A DNA stretch of 64,000 bases from Aphodoplasma sp045541115 (GTDB lineage Bacteria > Bacillota > Clostridia > UBA1381 > UMGS1253). The position numbers and the translations under genes are program-made. Below the pieces are notes generated by a model that was not told where the DNA came from, did no database searches, and saw only the letters and a list, made by a program, of their open reading frames with translations. The stretch lies in NCBI GenBank assembly GCA_045541115.1, contig JAZQIM010000015.1, positions 1 to 64,000 on the forward strand, in the 5' to 3' direction. This document shows positions 22,670 to 31,548 of the stretch, piece by piece (the stretch's first letter is position 1; the number at the start of each line of letters is the position of its first letter).

Positions 22670-25465
22670 TTATTTATCTTCAATAACACCTGCACAACGT
22701 GCGCAAAGTGTCGGATGCGCGTCATTTTCTCCTACAGAATCAGAATAAATCCAGCAACGCTCACACTTCTCGCCAGCCGCACTCTTAACTGTTGTTTTAA
22801 CGATTTCGCCGTCAAATGCATCAGCATCCGCTTCATCAATACCCTTTAGAGAAACTCTCGATACAATAAATATCGTCGCAAGTTCATCTTCTATCTCGCT
22901 AAGGAAATCATATTCATCCTTTGGCGCATAAACAACGATATCTGCTGCAAGTGACTGACCGATTGTCTTGTTGGCACGTGCCTGTTCAAGCGCTTTTAGT
23001 ACATCATCGCGAATCTTGATCACTTTATCCCATTTTGCCGCAAGTTCGTCATTTTCATACTTCTTATCGAATTCAGGCATCGAATTAAACATAACGCTTT
23101 GCGTTCCATGCTCTGAAAGATGCGGCATAAACGACCATATTTCTTCAGTAGTATATACTAAAATCGGTGCAAGTAAGAGCGTAAGTCTTTCAAGAATCAT
23201 GTACATTGCGCTCTGTGCGCTGCGACGAAGCTTTCCGTCAGCTTTTTCTGTGTAGAGTCTGTCTTTTATAATGTCGAGATAGAAACTGCTCATATCAACA
23301 ACACAGAAATTATGGATTCCGTGATATAAAACGTGATACTCATACGCCTCATACGCCTCAATCGACTTTTTGACAAGCTCATTTACACGCATAAGTGCCC
23401 AGCGATCAAGCTCTTCCATATTCTCATATGAAACCATATCTTTATTCGGGTCAAAGTCGCAAATATTTCCCAGGATATAACGCGCTGTATTACGAATTTT
23501 ACGATATCCTTCCGAGAGCTGCTTAAGCATCTCTTTTGACATTCTCATGTCTGTACGATAGTCCGCTGAAACAACCCATAATCTTAATACGTCTGCACCA
23601 TACTGATTGATGATTTCCTGCGGCGAAATTGAATTTCCCTTTGACTTTGACATCTTCTTTCCTTCGCCATCTTGAATCATACCGTGTGTGATAACCGTAT
23701 TATACGGCGCTGTCTTGTTAATCGCTATGCTTGTAAGAAGTGATGACTGGAACCAGCCTCTGTACTGGTCGTTACCTTCAAGATACATATCAGGCGGATA
23801 TACTAAATCGTCACGTGTGCCGCAAACAGCCTTATGCGATGAGCCGGAGTCGAACCATACATCCATGATATCCTGCTCTTTTGTAAACCTGTCGCATCCG
23901 CATGAGCATTTTGTACCTGCAGGAAGAATCTCGGCTGCATCAAGCTCCCACCACTTGTCTGGGCCCTGCGTTCTGAAGAGTTCAGTTACTGCCTTTATTG
24001 TATCATCATTTATAATCTCTTTTCCGCACTCCTGGCAATAGAACATTGGAATCGGCACGCCCCATGTTCTCTGACGGGAAATACACCAGTCGCTTCTATC
24101 AACTACCATTGATGTAATTCTTTCTTCGCCCCATTGCGGAAGCCATTTTACGCCTTTAATAGCCTTTACAGCATCTTCCTTTAAAGCGTCTACCGATGCA
24201 AACCACTGGTCAGCTGCACGGAAGATAATTGGATGGTCACATCTCCAACAATGCGGGTACTGATGCTGTATCTCGATTGCTGCAAGAAGTGCACCTGATT
24301 TTTCAAGGTTTTCAAGAATCTTATCGTTTGACTCTTCATAATAGAGTCCTGCAAACTTGCCTGCTTCTTCAGTCTGATATCCTCTGCTGTCAACAGGAAC
24401 TACTATCTCAAGCTCAGAATAATTTCTGCATACAATATAGTCTTCTGCACCAAATCCGGGCGCTGTGTGTACGCAGCCTGTACCTGCTTCAAGCGTTACG
24501 TGATCGCCTACGATTACTAATGAATCACGATCGAGGAACGGATGAGCACACTTCATATATTCAAGCTCGCTGCCTCTTAAAGTCTTTATTACCTCATAAC
24601 CTTCGCTGATATTTGCTGCCTTAACAACGCTTTCTATAAGTTCCGATGCAATAACATACTTTTCACCGTTATCAAATTTAACGAGTGAGTACTCAAAATC
24701 AGGGTTTACGCATATTGCAACGTTACCCGGAAGAGTCCATGTTGTCGTTGTCCATATAACAAAATATACATTATCAACGCTGTCAAATACGCCCTTATCG
24801 TCTTTAAGCGCAAATTTTACGAAAATTGATTTTGTTTTATCGTCAGCGTACTCAATCTCCGCCTCAGCAAGCGCTGTTTCACAATGCGGGCACCAATATA
24901 CAGGCTTTAAGCCCTTGTAGATAAGGCCATTTTTCGCCATTTCACCAAATATTTCGATCTGTGTTGCGATAAATTCCTTGCTTAGCGTCAAATAAGGATT
25001 ATCCCAATCACCAATTGCACCGAGGCGCTTAAACTGCTCCTTCTGATTTTCAACATTCTTAAGTGCAAACTCACGGCACGCCTGTCTGAATTTAACCGGG
25101 CCTGCTTCGTGACGATTTATTCCAAGCTTTTTGATAGCCTGCTGCTCAATCGGCAATCCATGTGTATCCCAGCCCGGAACATACGGCGCATAAAAACCGG
25201 CAAGGTTCTTATAACGTACGATTATATCCTTTAAAATTTTATTAAGTGCGTGTCCCATATGGATATCGCCATTTGCATATGGAGGGCCATCATGTAAAAT
25301 AAAGGGCTTTTTGCCTTTATTGTTCTCCATAAGCTTCTTGTATAAATCCTGCTTTTCCCAACGAGCAAGTATTTCCGGCTCACGCGAAGGCAAATTCGCA
25401 CGCATCGGAAAATCAGTCTTTGGCAACTGGATTGTTTCATTGTAATTCTTTTCGTTTTCAGCCAT
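22670..25465 (-). CDS. ileS: Isoleucyl-tRNA synthetase
   Basis: Class I synthetase charging tRNA-Ile with isoleucine, with an editing domain against valine. The HIGH motif reads PPYANGDIHMGHAL, the KMSKS loop KMSKSKGNSISP. The editing domain contains GTGCVHTAPGFGAEDY, and a C-terminal zinc finger has two CxxC pairs (CERCWIY and CARC). 931 residues, bacterial type. No T-box leader is seen; it lies 41 bases behind divIVA and is probably transcribed with the division cluster, as in Bacillus. Confidence 0.97.
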   Translation of the reverse strand: MAENEKNYNETIQLPKTDFPMRANLPSREPEILARWEKQDLYKKLMENNKGKKPFILHDGPPYANGDIHMGHALNKILKDIIVRYKNLAGFYAPYVPGWDTHGLPIEQQAIKKLGINRHEAGPVKFRQACREFALKNVENQKEQFKRLGAIGDWDNPYLTLSKEFIATQIEIFGEMAKNGLIYKGLKPVYWCPHCETALAEAEIEYADDKTKSIFVKFALKDDKGVFDSVDNVYFVIWTTTTWTLPGNVAICVNPDFEYSLVKFDNGEKYVIASELIESVVKAANISEGYEVIKTLRGSELEYMKCAHPFLDRDSLVIVGDHVTLEAGTGCVHTAPGFGAEDYIVCRNYSELEIVVPVDSRGYQTEEAGKFAGLYYEESNDKILENLEKSGALLAAIEIQHQYPHCWRCDHPIIFRAADQWFASVDALKEDAVKAIKGVKWLPQWGEERITSMVVDRSDWCISRQRTWGVPIPMFYCQECGKEIINDDTIKAVTELFRTQGPDKWWELDAAEILPAGTKCSCGCDRFTKEQDIMDVWFDSGSSHKAVCGTRDDLVYPPDMYLEGNDQYRGWFQSSLLTSIAINKTAPYNTVITHGMIQDGEGKKMSKSKGNSISPQEIINQYGADVLRLWVVSADYRTDMRMSKEMLKQLSEGYRKIRNTARYILGNICDFDPNKDMVSYENMEELDRWALMRVNELVKKSIEAYEAYEYHVLYHGIHNFCVVDMSSFYLDIIKDRLYTEKADGKLRRSAQSAMYMILERLTLLLAPILVYTTEEIWSFMPHLSEHGTQSVMFNSMPEFDKKYENDELAAKWDKVIKIRDDVLKALEQARANKTIGQSLAADIVVYAPKDEYDFLSEIEDELATIFIVSRVSLKGIDEADADAFDGEIVKTTVKSAAGEKCERCWIYSDSVGENDAHPTLCARCAGVIEDK

Positions 25466-25505
25466 TTATTTTTCGTCCTTTCTTTTCGCCATCAAGGTAT
25501 AAATC

Positions 25506-25949
25506 TTATGCATTTAAATCATTTAATATATCAAGCTGCGATTTTATAATTGCACCTACTCGCATCTTGTAGCTTTCTATCTGTTGTTTCATATCGGCAT
25601 AGCGCGAATCAAGCTTTGATATTTCTTCGTTTGCTTCGCGTATTATATCGCTTGCCTTTGCCTGCGCTTCGCGTATTATTAAATCAGCTTTTTCTTCGGC
25701 CGTCTTTGCTAATGTATCGGCAGCCTTTTGCGCAGCAAGTATTGCATTTTGCATCGTTGCTTCCTGATTTTTATATCCCTCAATTGCTTCTGTAAGCGTT
25801 TCAATTTTTTCACGTGAGGCGATATTTTCTCGATAAAGCTTTTCATAGTCAAGCAATATCATACTCATAAAATCTTCTACATCATCACGGTTATATCCAC
25901 CAACCGTCTTTCTAAACTCTCTGTTTTCAATCTCAAGCGGAGTAAGCAT
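25506..25949 (-). CDS. divIVA: DivIVA domain protein
   Basis: Coiled-coil protein that recognises curved membrane at poles and septa and recruits partners. The N-terminal DivIVA motif LTPLEIENREFRKTVGGYNRDDVEDFM matches the family in two parts, including the Arg/Phe region used for membrane contact; the rest is a long coiled coil (about residues 30-140). At 147 residues it is compact. Located between ylmH and ileS, its standard place in Firmicutes. GGGGGAT precedes the ATG. Confidence 0.95.
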   Translation of the reverse strand: MLTPLEIENREFRKTVGGYNRDDVEDFMSMILLDYEKLYRENIASREKIETLTEAIEGYKNQEATMQNAILAAQKAADTLAKTAEEKADLIIREAQAKASDIIREANEEISKLDSRYADMKQQIESYKMRVGAIIKSQLDILNDLNA

Positions 25950-25980
25950 TTTAAATATCCCCCTTAATTTATATTATTTG

Positions 25981-26760
25981 TTATAAATATCGTATGACCG
26001 AAAGAACTTTTCGTCCTTTTCTCGTCTGACCTTCTTCTTCACCAATCTTTAGTCTACCAAATCCTCGCACAGAAATCAAGTCCCCGCACGACAAATTTCT
26101 CGATAAATTTATGCACTGCTCAAAATTCACCTTAACTCTGCATGTTTTGACCAATTGTGCACTTTGTGCGCGGGAAATGTTAAATGCTGCCGACAAAACC
26201 GCATCGAGTCTAAGTGACGAAATAATCAATTTTTCTTCCTTTTCTTCCTTCGTTACACAAATATCCTTTATATCGTCTATAATGCTGATTTTCACGCCAC
26301 CGCGTCCAATTTTAGCAAGGTTATCTGTTATATAGTCCGCAATATCACTTTTGCAAAATATGTATGCGCCGTCAGATAAAACGACAATATCTCCAATATG
26401 CGCTCTGTCGATTCCAAGCCCCATAAGTGACCCAAGATAATCTCTGTGCGTCGCTTCGTCAAAATCCGACAACTGTGCTTTTATGCATTTTATCGGAAAA
26501 TCGCATAATTCGACACTTTCCCATTCGGGAGATGCACACATCATTTGCCTTTCTGCTCCGTCATATCCACCCCACAAGCACACATTAACGTCCGCATCAA
26601 AGCAAAGATTGTTGTTTATAAAGTAAATTGTTGCAGGGTCTAAAAAATGAGTAAATTTAGCCTCACAATGTCCGGAAGCTAAATTTACAGTGTCTATTAT
26701 TTTTGATATAGCAAGTCTTTTTTCTTCGTCCTCTATACGTGCCAAAATCCTTTTGTCCAT
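25981..26760 (-). CDS. ylmH: YlmH family S4-domain RNA-binding protein
   Basis: RNA-binding protein of the division cluster. In Bacillus YlmH/RqcP-type S4 proteins contribute to ribosome-associated quality control or translation. N-terminal alpha/beta region (FTHFLDPATIYFI) then an S4 domain at the C-terminus (SSLRLDAVLSAAFNISRAQSAQLVKTCRVKVN, roughly residues 180-212). The frame reaches GTG 26769; ATG 26760 has AGGTGG five bases upstream and is preferred. 259 residues. Confidence 0.92.
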   Translation of the reverse strand: MDKRILARIEDEEKRLAISKIIDTVNLASGHCEAKFTHFLDPATIYFINNNLCFDADVNVCLWGGYDGAERQMMCASPEWESVELCDFPIKCIKAQLSDFDEATHRDYLGSLMGLGIDRAHIGDIVVLSDGAYIFCKSDIADYITDNLAKIGRGGVKISIIDDIKDICVTKEEKEEKLIISSLRLDAVLSAAFNISRAQSAQLVKTCRVKVNFEQCINLSRNLSCGDLISVRGFGRLKIGEEEGQTRKGRKVLSVIRYL

Positions 26761-26786
26761 TAACTCCACCTATATTATGCTATTTA

Positions 26787-27062
26787 TTAAAAAAGCATAA
26801 ATAAAATCGGGTTTATAATCGGTTTTATAAGATATCGTATTATAAAAAATACAACAATGGGCGAAAGGTCAACCATCATTGCCCTGCCGCCCAATAATCT
26901 GCTGATTAAATTTTGCACGGGCAACAAGATTGGGTCGGTGAGTTTATATATGATTTCTACAAACCTGTTGTATAAACCAGGTATCCACGAAAGAATACAC
27001 CTGATTAAAATAAGCATTGTTATTATATCTAAAACAAAGTTTAATACTAATGCAATTATCAA
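26787..27062 (-). CDS. YggT family membrane protein (YlmG)
   Basis: 91-residue integral membrane protein with two hydrophobic regions; the first ends in the family motif LIRCILSWIPG and is followed by PILLPVQNLI, both typical of YggT/YlmG. Role is unknown, but it is nearly always in the sepF-ylmG-ylmH-divIVA cluster and is linked to division or shape in several bacteria. Start is TTG 27062 with GGGG seven bases upstream; a later ATG would remove part of the first helix. Confidence 0.9.
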   Translation of the reverse strand: MIIALVLNFVLDIITMLILIRCILSWIPGLYNRFVEIIYKLTDPILLPVQNLISRLLGGRAMMVDLSPIVVFFIIRYLIKPIINPILFMLF

Positions 27063-27119
27063 CGCTCAAACCCCATTCTTTTTGCTTATGTAAAGCCGCG
27101 CAACACATCAATTTATCAA

Positions 27120-27563
27120 TTACCAGCTAAATAAACCTTTGTTTTTCAGCTCGTCTTTAAAATCGCCCATAATGCTTACATTATAAGGCGCAATCAAGAA
27201 TATACCTGCAGCAACCTTCTGAATATTGCCGTCAAGACCATATACCGCGCCACTCAAAAAGTCAACAACACGTCTTGCAACGTCTGAATCAAGTTCTTCA
27301 AGATTTATAATAACAGGTCTTTTTGTCTTTAAATGATCTGCGATTCCGCGAGCATCTTCAAAACATTCCGGCTGCATTACTACAACCTTTAACTGTGTTG
27401 TAGCATGAATGTTTACTACCTTATTTTTTCTGCCGAAAGCACTCGGGCGTGTTTCTTCCTCTTCTTCGTCATCATAGTAGTCATTTGTTATAATGTCATC
27501 TTCATCATAGTAATCCTCTTCGCCAAGACCAATCGCTGATTTCATCTTATCCATAAAACTCAT
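27120..27563 (-). CDS. sepF: Cell division protein SepF
   Basis: Membrane-bound FtsZ-binding protein that bundles and anchors the Z-ring. N-terminal amphipathic helix MSFMDKMKSAIGLG (membrane anchor), a variable acidic linker (DYYDEDDIITNDYYDDEEEE), and the C-terminal DUF552 fold (NIHATTQLKVVVMQPECFED ... VDFLSGAVYGLDG). The frame is open to a TTG at 27578; ATG 27563 with GGGGGA seven bases upstream is preferred, 147 residues. Confidence 0.95.
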   Translation of the reverse strand: MSFMDKMKSAIGLGEEDYYDEDDIITNDYYDDEEEEETRPSAFGRKNKVVNIHATTQLKVVVMQPECFEDARGIADHLKTKRPVIINLEELDSDVARRVVDFLSGAVYGLDGNIQKVAAGIFLIAPYNVSIMGDFKDELKNKGLFSW

Positions 27564-27598
27564 TTTCTTGTCCCCCAATCGTATATTTTATAAATGTT

Positions 27599-28297
27599 TT
27601 AGTATCTTTTTCCAAAAATCGCACTACCAACTCTGACCATATTTGAGCCGCACATTATTGCCTCTTCAAAATCGCCACTCATGCCCATTGATAGGTACTC
27701 CATATTTATATTATCATATTTATTCTTTATAATGTCAAGATACAGTTTGCGTGTGTTATCAAAATGTAATGTATTTGAAACACCGCTGACGTATAACGGC
27801 GCAATCGTCATAATGCCGCGCACTTTGACGTGTTTCATAGCTGACGCTTTCTCAACTAACTCAAACAATTCTTCGGCAGATGCGCCGAATTTTGTTTCTT
27901 CCGCAGATGTATTTACCTGAAGTAAAATATCTGAAACAACATCTCTTTTTGATGAGTGAATCTCAATCTGCTCTAACAGATGAATTGAATCTACAGACTG
28001 TATAAGGTCTGCTTTGCCTATTATATACTTAACCTTGTTTGTCTGAAGATGGCCTATAAGATGCCACCGACTTGGCTCTACAGCATCGTATTTTTCACAC
28101 ATCTCCTGCACACGGTTTTCCCCTATGTCAGTAATACCACACGAAATTGCCGCGCGAATGTCGGATACATCAAAATTTTTAGTTACGCACACAAGCGTAA
28201 TATCCTTCTCGCTTCGCCCGCTTTTTATCGCAGCATTGTTTATACGTTCGCGTACACGTTTTATGTTTTCTGATATCTCATATTCACGCTCGTTCAT
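27599..28297 (-). CDS. YggS family PLP-binding protein (PLP homeostasis)
   Basis: Single-domain pyridoxal-phosphate-binding barrel protein (PLPBP, YlmE in Bacillus) involved in PLP and amino acid homeostasis. The PLP Lys is in LVCVTKNFDVSDI near residue 38; GITDIGENRVQEM and MSMGMSGDFEEAI are family signatures. 232 residues. Upstream of sepF, as in Bacillus. Confidence 0.94.
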   Translation of the reverse strand: MNEREYEISENIKRVRERINNAAIKSGRSEKDITLVCVTKNFDVSDIRAAISCGITDIGENRVQEMCEKYDAVEPSRWHLIGHLQTNKVKYIIGKADLIQSVDSIHLLEQIEIHSSKRDVVSDILLQVNTSAEETKFGASAEELFELVEKASAMKHVKVRGIMTIAPLYVSGVSNTLHFDNTRKLYLDIIKNKYDNINMEYLSMGMSGDFEEAIMCGSNMVRVGSAIFGKRY

Positions 28298-28324
28298 TTT
28301 CCATCTTCCTTAATTTTAATTATG

Positions 28325-29539
28325 CTAATTAACCATTTTCCCGTGCTCAAGTCCACTTCCGTTTACAATCACAGGATCATAGAGCCGCAAATAACCGTCC
28401 TTATCGCTCTTCTCAACTATCGCTTTTTCTTTATCTCTATATAAAATATTTATCTTCCTGAATCTTGCAACTCCGTCCGTACTGACAAAAACGCCCGTAT
28501 CCTCTCCCTCAACACGTATTGAGCTCACAGGAATTTGTAGTCCTTTGAAATTATTTTTAATTATATCAAGGTTTACGCATCGTTCACTGTAGACGCCTTT
28601 TATGTAATTTCTTGAGGATATCACGATAAGCACTAAGCCATCACTTTCTTCCGACAAATACTCAACCTTTGCCGATACTGCATGTGCACTGAGTTCAGGC
28701 ATTCTTACAAAAATACTGTCACCTTTTTCAACCGAAGACAAATTCTGTGAAGGCACCGCCGCCGCAACATACCAAATGCCATTATCGACCGTTTTACATA
28801 CTGCTTGTGATGGGTCATAGTGATCTTTTGCCTCTGCCCTTTTGGGAAGACTTAGCGCATTAAATTCGCTAACTCCCATCGACATTACGGTTTCAGGCGT
28901 CAAAAGCATTTCGCATCCGTCGGTCCCTGATATATAAACGCCCGCAGTTAAACTGTAAATATCTTTCTTGCCCGAATCTATACTCGATTCAAGTTCCTTT
29001 CTCTTTTTATAAAGCTCATTTAGCGCATTTTGCCTTGGACTTTTCGCACCAGAAATCGCTTTTCCGCTTCCAACAAGCGAATTAAGCTCTTTTGAAATGA
29101 CAGATAAATTAGATAAATCAGATGAAACAGACGCCTCAACAAGTTCGTCGATACTTGCACTGATGCGCGACTCAATCGTCGTTAAATCGCCGCCAAAAAC
29201 AACCTCTTGTGACGTCGCCGCCTCAAGCTTTTTAATCTTTTCATTCACACCGTCAAGTTCTGCCTTAAGCGATGAATCAATACCATCAGTATATATCGTC
29301 GCAATTTTAGTTCCTTTTGAAACTCTCGTTTCGTCAAACACCTGTGGCTGTATGCTTCCGCCCGTCTGCGTCGTATACACTTTTTCATTTCTCACAATAA
29401 CTCCCGATACATTAAGGGCATCTTCAAATTCAACCAGTCGCGCAGCTTCCGTCTGCACGGGGCGGTTCATAAGATAACGCACTCCCCATATCAGAAGTAT
29501 TACAGATACGAATATATATATCCATGTATATTTTCTCAT
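28325..29539 (-). CDS. HlyD-like membrane-fusion family protein of the sepF cluster
   Basis: Bitopic membrane protein: a short cytosolic start, one membrane helix (YIFVSVILLIWGVRYLM, about residues 6-22), a lipoyl/barrel-sandwich half (SGVIVRNEKVYTTQTGG ... KGTKIATIYTDG), a central coiled coil (residues about 75-190) and a beta-rich C-terminal part. It resembles the adaptor subunits of tripartite exporters, but no transporter gene is adjacent. Such proteins recur directly upstream of yggS-sepF in Clostridia, hinting at a division-related job; this is inference. ATG 29539 has GGGGGC upstream; the TTG at 29554 lacks a site. First gene of the cluster. Confidence 0.8.
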   Translation of the reverse strand: MRKYTWIYIFVSVILLIWGVRYLMNRPVQTEAARLVEFEDALNVSGVIVRNEKVYTTQTGGSIQPQVFDETRVSKGTKIATIYTDGIDSSLKAELDGVNEKIKKLEAATSQEVVFGGDLTTIESRISASIDELVEASVSSDLSNLSVISKELNSLVGSGKAISGAKSPRQNALNELYKKRKELESSIDSGKKDIYSLTAGVYISGTDGCEMLLTPETVMSMGVSEFNALSLPKRAEAKDHYDPSQAVCKTVDNGIWYVAAAVPSQNLSSVEKGDSIFVRMPELSAHAVSAKVEYLSEESDGLVLIVISSRNYIKGVYSERCVNLDIIKNNFKGLQIPVSSIRVEGEDTGVFVSTDGVARFRKINILYRDKEKAIVEKSDKDGYLRLYDPVIVNGSGLEHGKMVN

Positions 29540-29579
29540 ATGTATTGCCCCCAAAGGTTCATCTTAATACTTATAATAT

Positions 29580-29608
29580 ATTCTATCAAAAGTTTTATCT
29601 AAAATCAA
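29580..29608 (-). promoter_or_regulatory. Promoter of the HlyD-like/yggS/sepF/.../ileS cluster
   Basis: Minus-strand TTGATT (29608-29603), 17-base spacer, TAGAAT (29585-29580). Confidence 0.65.
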
Positions 29609-29640
29609 TATATCTTTTCTCCTAATTCGTTTTAAAAACA

Positions 29641-29669
29641 AAAAAAAGCTTTCTTTTTTACAAGAAAGC
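29641..29669 (-). terminator. Terminator after the GNAT acetyltransferase gene
   Basis: Perfect 8-bp stem GCTTTCTT/AAGAAAGC (29648-29655 with 29662-29669) followed by an eight-T run on the minus strand. Confidence 0.9.
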
Positions 29670-29672
29670 CTG

Positions 29673-30518
29673 TTATTCCATCGCAAGATTAAAATATGCA
29701 TTATTAAGCTCTATATCTTCATCTTTTAAATTACATACCATTGCATAATCCTTTATATAACCTTTTTTGTCTGCACTCGTACGGACAGTATATGTTTTTA
29801 CACCAATTATCTCGTGTATAATTTGTATCGCTTCTTCGTCTGACATCCCCTTAAGTGCAAGTTCGTGCACAAACGCTTTCTCGCCGTCTTTAGTAACATA
29901 TATCGCAAAAGTGCAATCATTTGTAGATATTTTATAAAACTGTGCTCCGAAAAAGCGTGCATACTCCATAATCTTTGAAAGCATTTCTTCATCCCAGAAA
30001 GCAAACGAACTCACATCTAAAAACGCTTTTTTTCTAATCTCATAATACTCTTTGGGCGTGCAATCATCGTATGTGTATAGCTGATTTGGTTTTTCTATAT
30101 CTTTTGCATCATATATTTTTTCGCTTATTAAAAACGCTTTTTTATAGCGTCTTTTTTCGTAAAAATCAAATAATTCTTCAGTCGCAGGAACGAGAAGCGA
30201 AACCGATATGTTTTGTTCTCTCATGTAGCCGTGTGCATATTCTAAAAGACGGCTGCTTATACCCCTGCCTCTGAAATCTGCGCCTGTCGCAACAGCGTAT
30301 ATATATCGTCCCGAAACAACCTTATCTTCCAAAGAAAGCTTAATCGGATGCATCGTAAGCATCGCCCTTACTTTTCCGTCTTCAACATCGATAAGCATGT
30401 TCTCATTTTTATGAATATTAGAAAAATAAAAATCTATAGACTCGTCTGTATCTGAAAACGCCTCTTTCCACAGATGCTTTATTTGGTTTATATAGGTGTC
30501 GTTTGAAAATATAATCAT
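29673..30518 (-). CDS. GNAT family N-acetyltransferase
   Basis: 281-residue protein whose N-terminal half is a GNAT domain: the acetyl-CoA-binding motif A is VATGADFRGRGISSRLLEYA (about residues 78-97), followed by FYEKRRYKKAF. The C-terminal half has a second, degenerate acyltransferase-like or sterol-carrier-like region as in Eis-type proteins. Substrate unknown. It lies 14 bases behind the DUF2156 gene, with which it shares a terminator. Confidence 0.82.
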   Translation of the reverse strand: MIIFSNDTYINQIKHLWKEAFSDTDESIDFYFSNIHKNENMLIDVEDGKVRAMLTMHPIKLSLEDKVVSGRYIYAVATGADFRGRGISSRLLEYAHGYMREQNISVSLLVPATEELFDFYEKRRYKKAFLISEKIYDAKDIEKPNQLYTYDDCTPKEYYEIRKKAFLDVSSFAFWDEEMLSKIMEYARFFGAQFYKISTNDCTFAIYVTKDGEKAFVHELALKGMSDEEAIQIIHEIIGVKTYTVRTSADKKGYIKDYAMVCNLKDEDIELNNAYFNLAME

Positions 30519-30532
30519 AATATCATCGCCTT

Positions 30533-31426
30533 TTACTTACCTGTATATTTAGCGCTGTATTTTTCAGCTATAATCACAGGGCGGTATGAAAGCTTTGCTT
30601 TGCGCAGTCCTTCAACTCCTGCGTCATCTTCACGATCAACATACTTGTATCCGCTCGCATTATTTATTACAAACTGCTTGTTTATCATAGGATATGCGCC
30701 GTTTATGTCCGCAAACGCCTTTTCAATATGGACAAGATAAATATCATCGTCAAGCCTGTCGCCCATAGAAAATGCAACAATCTTTCCGCCTGCGCGGATT
30801 GCTCCACCATCAAGCTTTAAGTCAAAAAAGTGATTAAATGCCTGCTTTACTGCGCACGATTCATCTTGAAGCCCTGCATCTTCTTTGCACTCCGCTTGTG
30901 CGCACCATTTCAAATTCATCTCATAAACCTCATCAATATTGCCCTTATCAATTGCTTCATAACTCCAGTCACTATGCTCTTGCTCAAAGCGATTTATGTG
31001 ATTTCTTTTTGACGAAAGCTTTTTTCCGCTAAGAGTCATAAGAGACTGTGTATCATAAATATAATCTGCGATGTCACGATCGTATTCAAACTCAAACATA
31101 TCGGGATACATCGTCTCAAGTTCTTCTTTTGCCTTTGCGCTTACGCTATGAAAAGCTGCACTGATGCCTCTTTTTTTACAGTACTCTATAATCTTATCTA
31201 CAGCGCTTTTTTTATTGCCTGCTCCACATGGATATAGAAATGTAGGCGTTTTTTTATCTGCAAGACATATAAGACAACCATCCGCCTCACAGACTTTTAT
31301 ATTAAAGATTTCGCGCCATATAAACGCCGTCGTAAAGTTGTACTCAAGCGTTTTGTATGCATTACCTTCTACAAGTGCGTCAAACCACTGCTTATCTTCA
31401 ATTTTTATTTCTCTTAAGTCGAGCAT
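30533..31426 (-). CDS. DUF2156 protein (phosphatidylglycerol lysyltransferase-type GNAT fold)
   Basis: 297-residue soluble protein of the DUF2156/LPG_synthase_C superfamily, the double-GNAT fold found at the C-terminus of MprF. The family pattern LSGKKLSSKRNHINRFEQEH is at about residues 132-151; GAIRAGGKIVAFSMGDRL and YKYVDREDDAGVEGLRKAKLSY are also typical. There is no membrane part, so it is not a complete MprF; known stand-alone members are of unsettled function. AGGAGAGG lies before the ATG at 31426. Confidence 0.85.
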   Translation of the reverse strand: MLDLREIKIEDKQWFDALVEGNAYKTLEYNFTTAFIWREIFNIKVCEADGCLICLADKKTPTFLYPCGAGNKKSAVDKIIEYCKKRGISAAFHSVSAKAKEELETMYPDMFEFEYDRDIADYIYDTQSLMTLSGKKLSSKRNHINRFEQEHSDWSYEAIDKGNIDEVYEMNLKWCAQAECKEDAGLQDESCAVKQAFNHFFDLKLDGGAIRAGGKIVAFSMGDRLDDDIYLVHIEKAFADINGAYPMINKQFVINNASGYKYVDREDDAGVEGLRKAKLSYRPVIIAEKYSAKYTGK

Positions 31427-31519
31427 AAAAAGCCTCTCCTGTATTTTTTACTATTTTGTATTTATCATACCATATTTTTCACAAAAAAGATACATCTTAT
31501 TAAAATTTTACATAAATTT

Positions 31520-31541
31520 GAGGACACAATTTTGTGCCCTC
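31520..31541 (-). terminator. Hairpin after the HTH-cupin-acyl-CoA synthetase gene
   Basis: 10-bp stem GAGGGCACAA/TTGTGTCCTC with one G-U pair; followed by AAATTTATG, so the T-run is poor and termination may be partial. Confidence 0.5.
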
Positions 31542-31548
31542 ATAAATA

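Noticed and set aside
22586..25465. T-box leader for ileS
   Set aside because: ileS follows divIVA by 41 bases, with no room for a T-box and no TGG-containing antiterminator.
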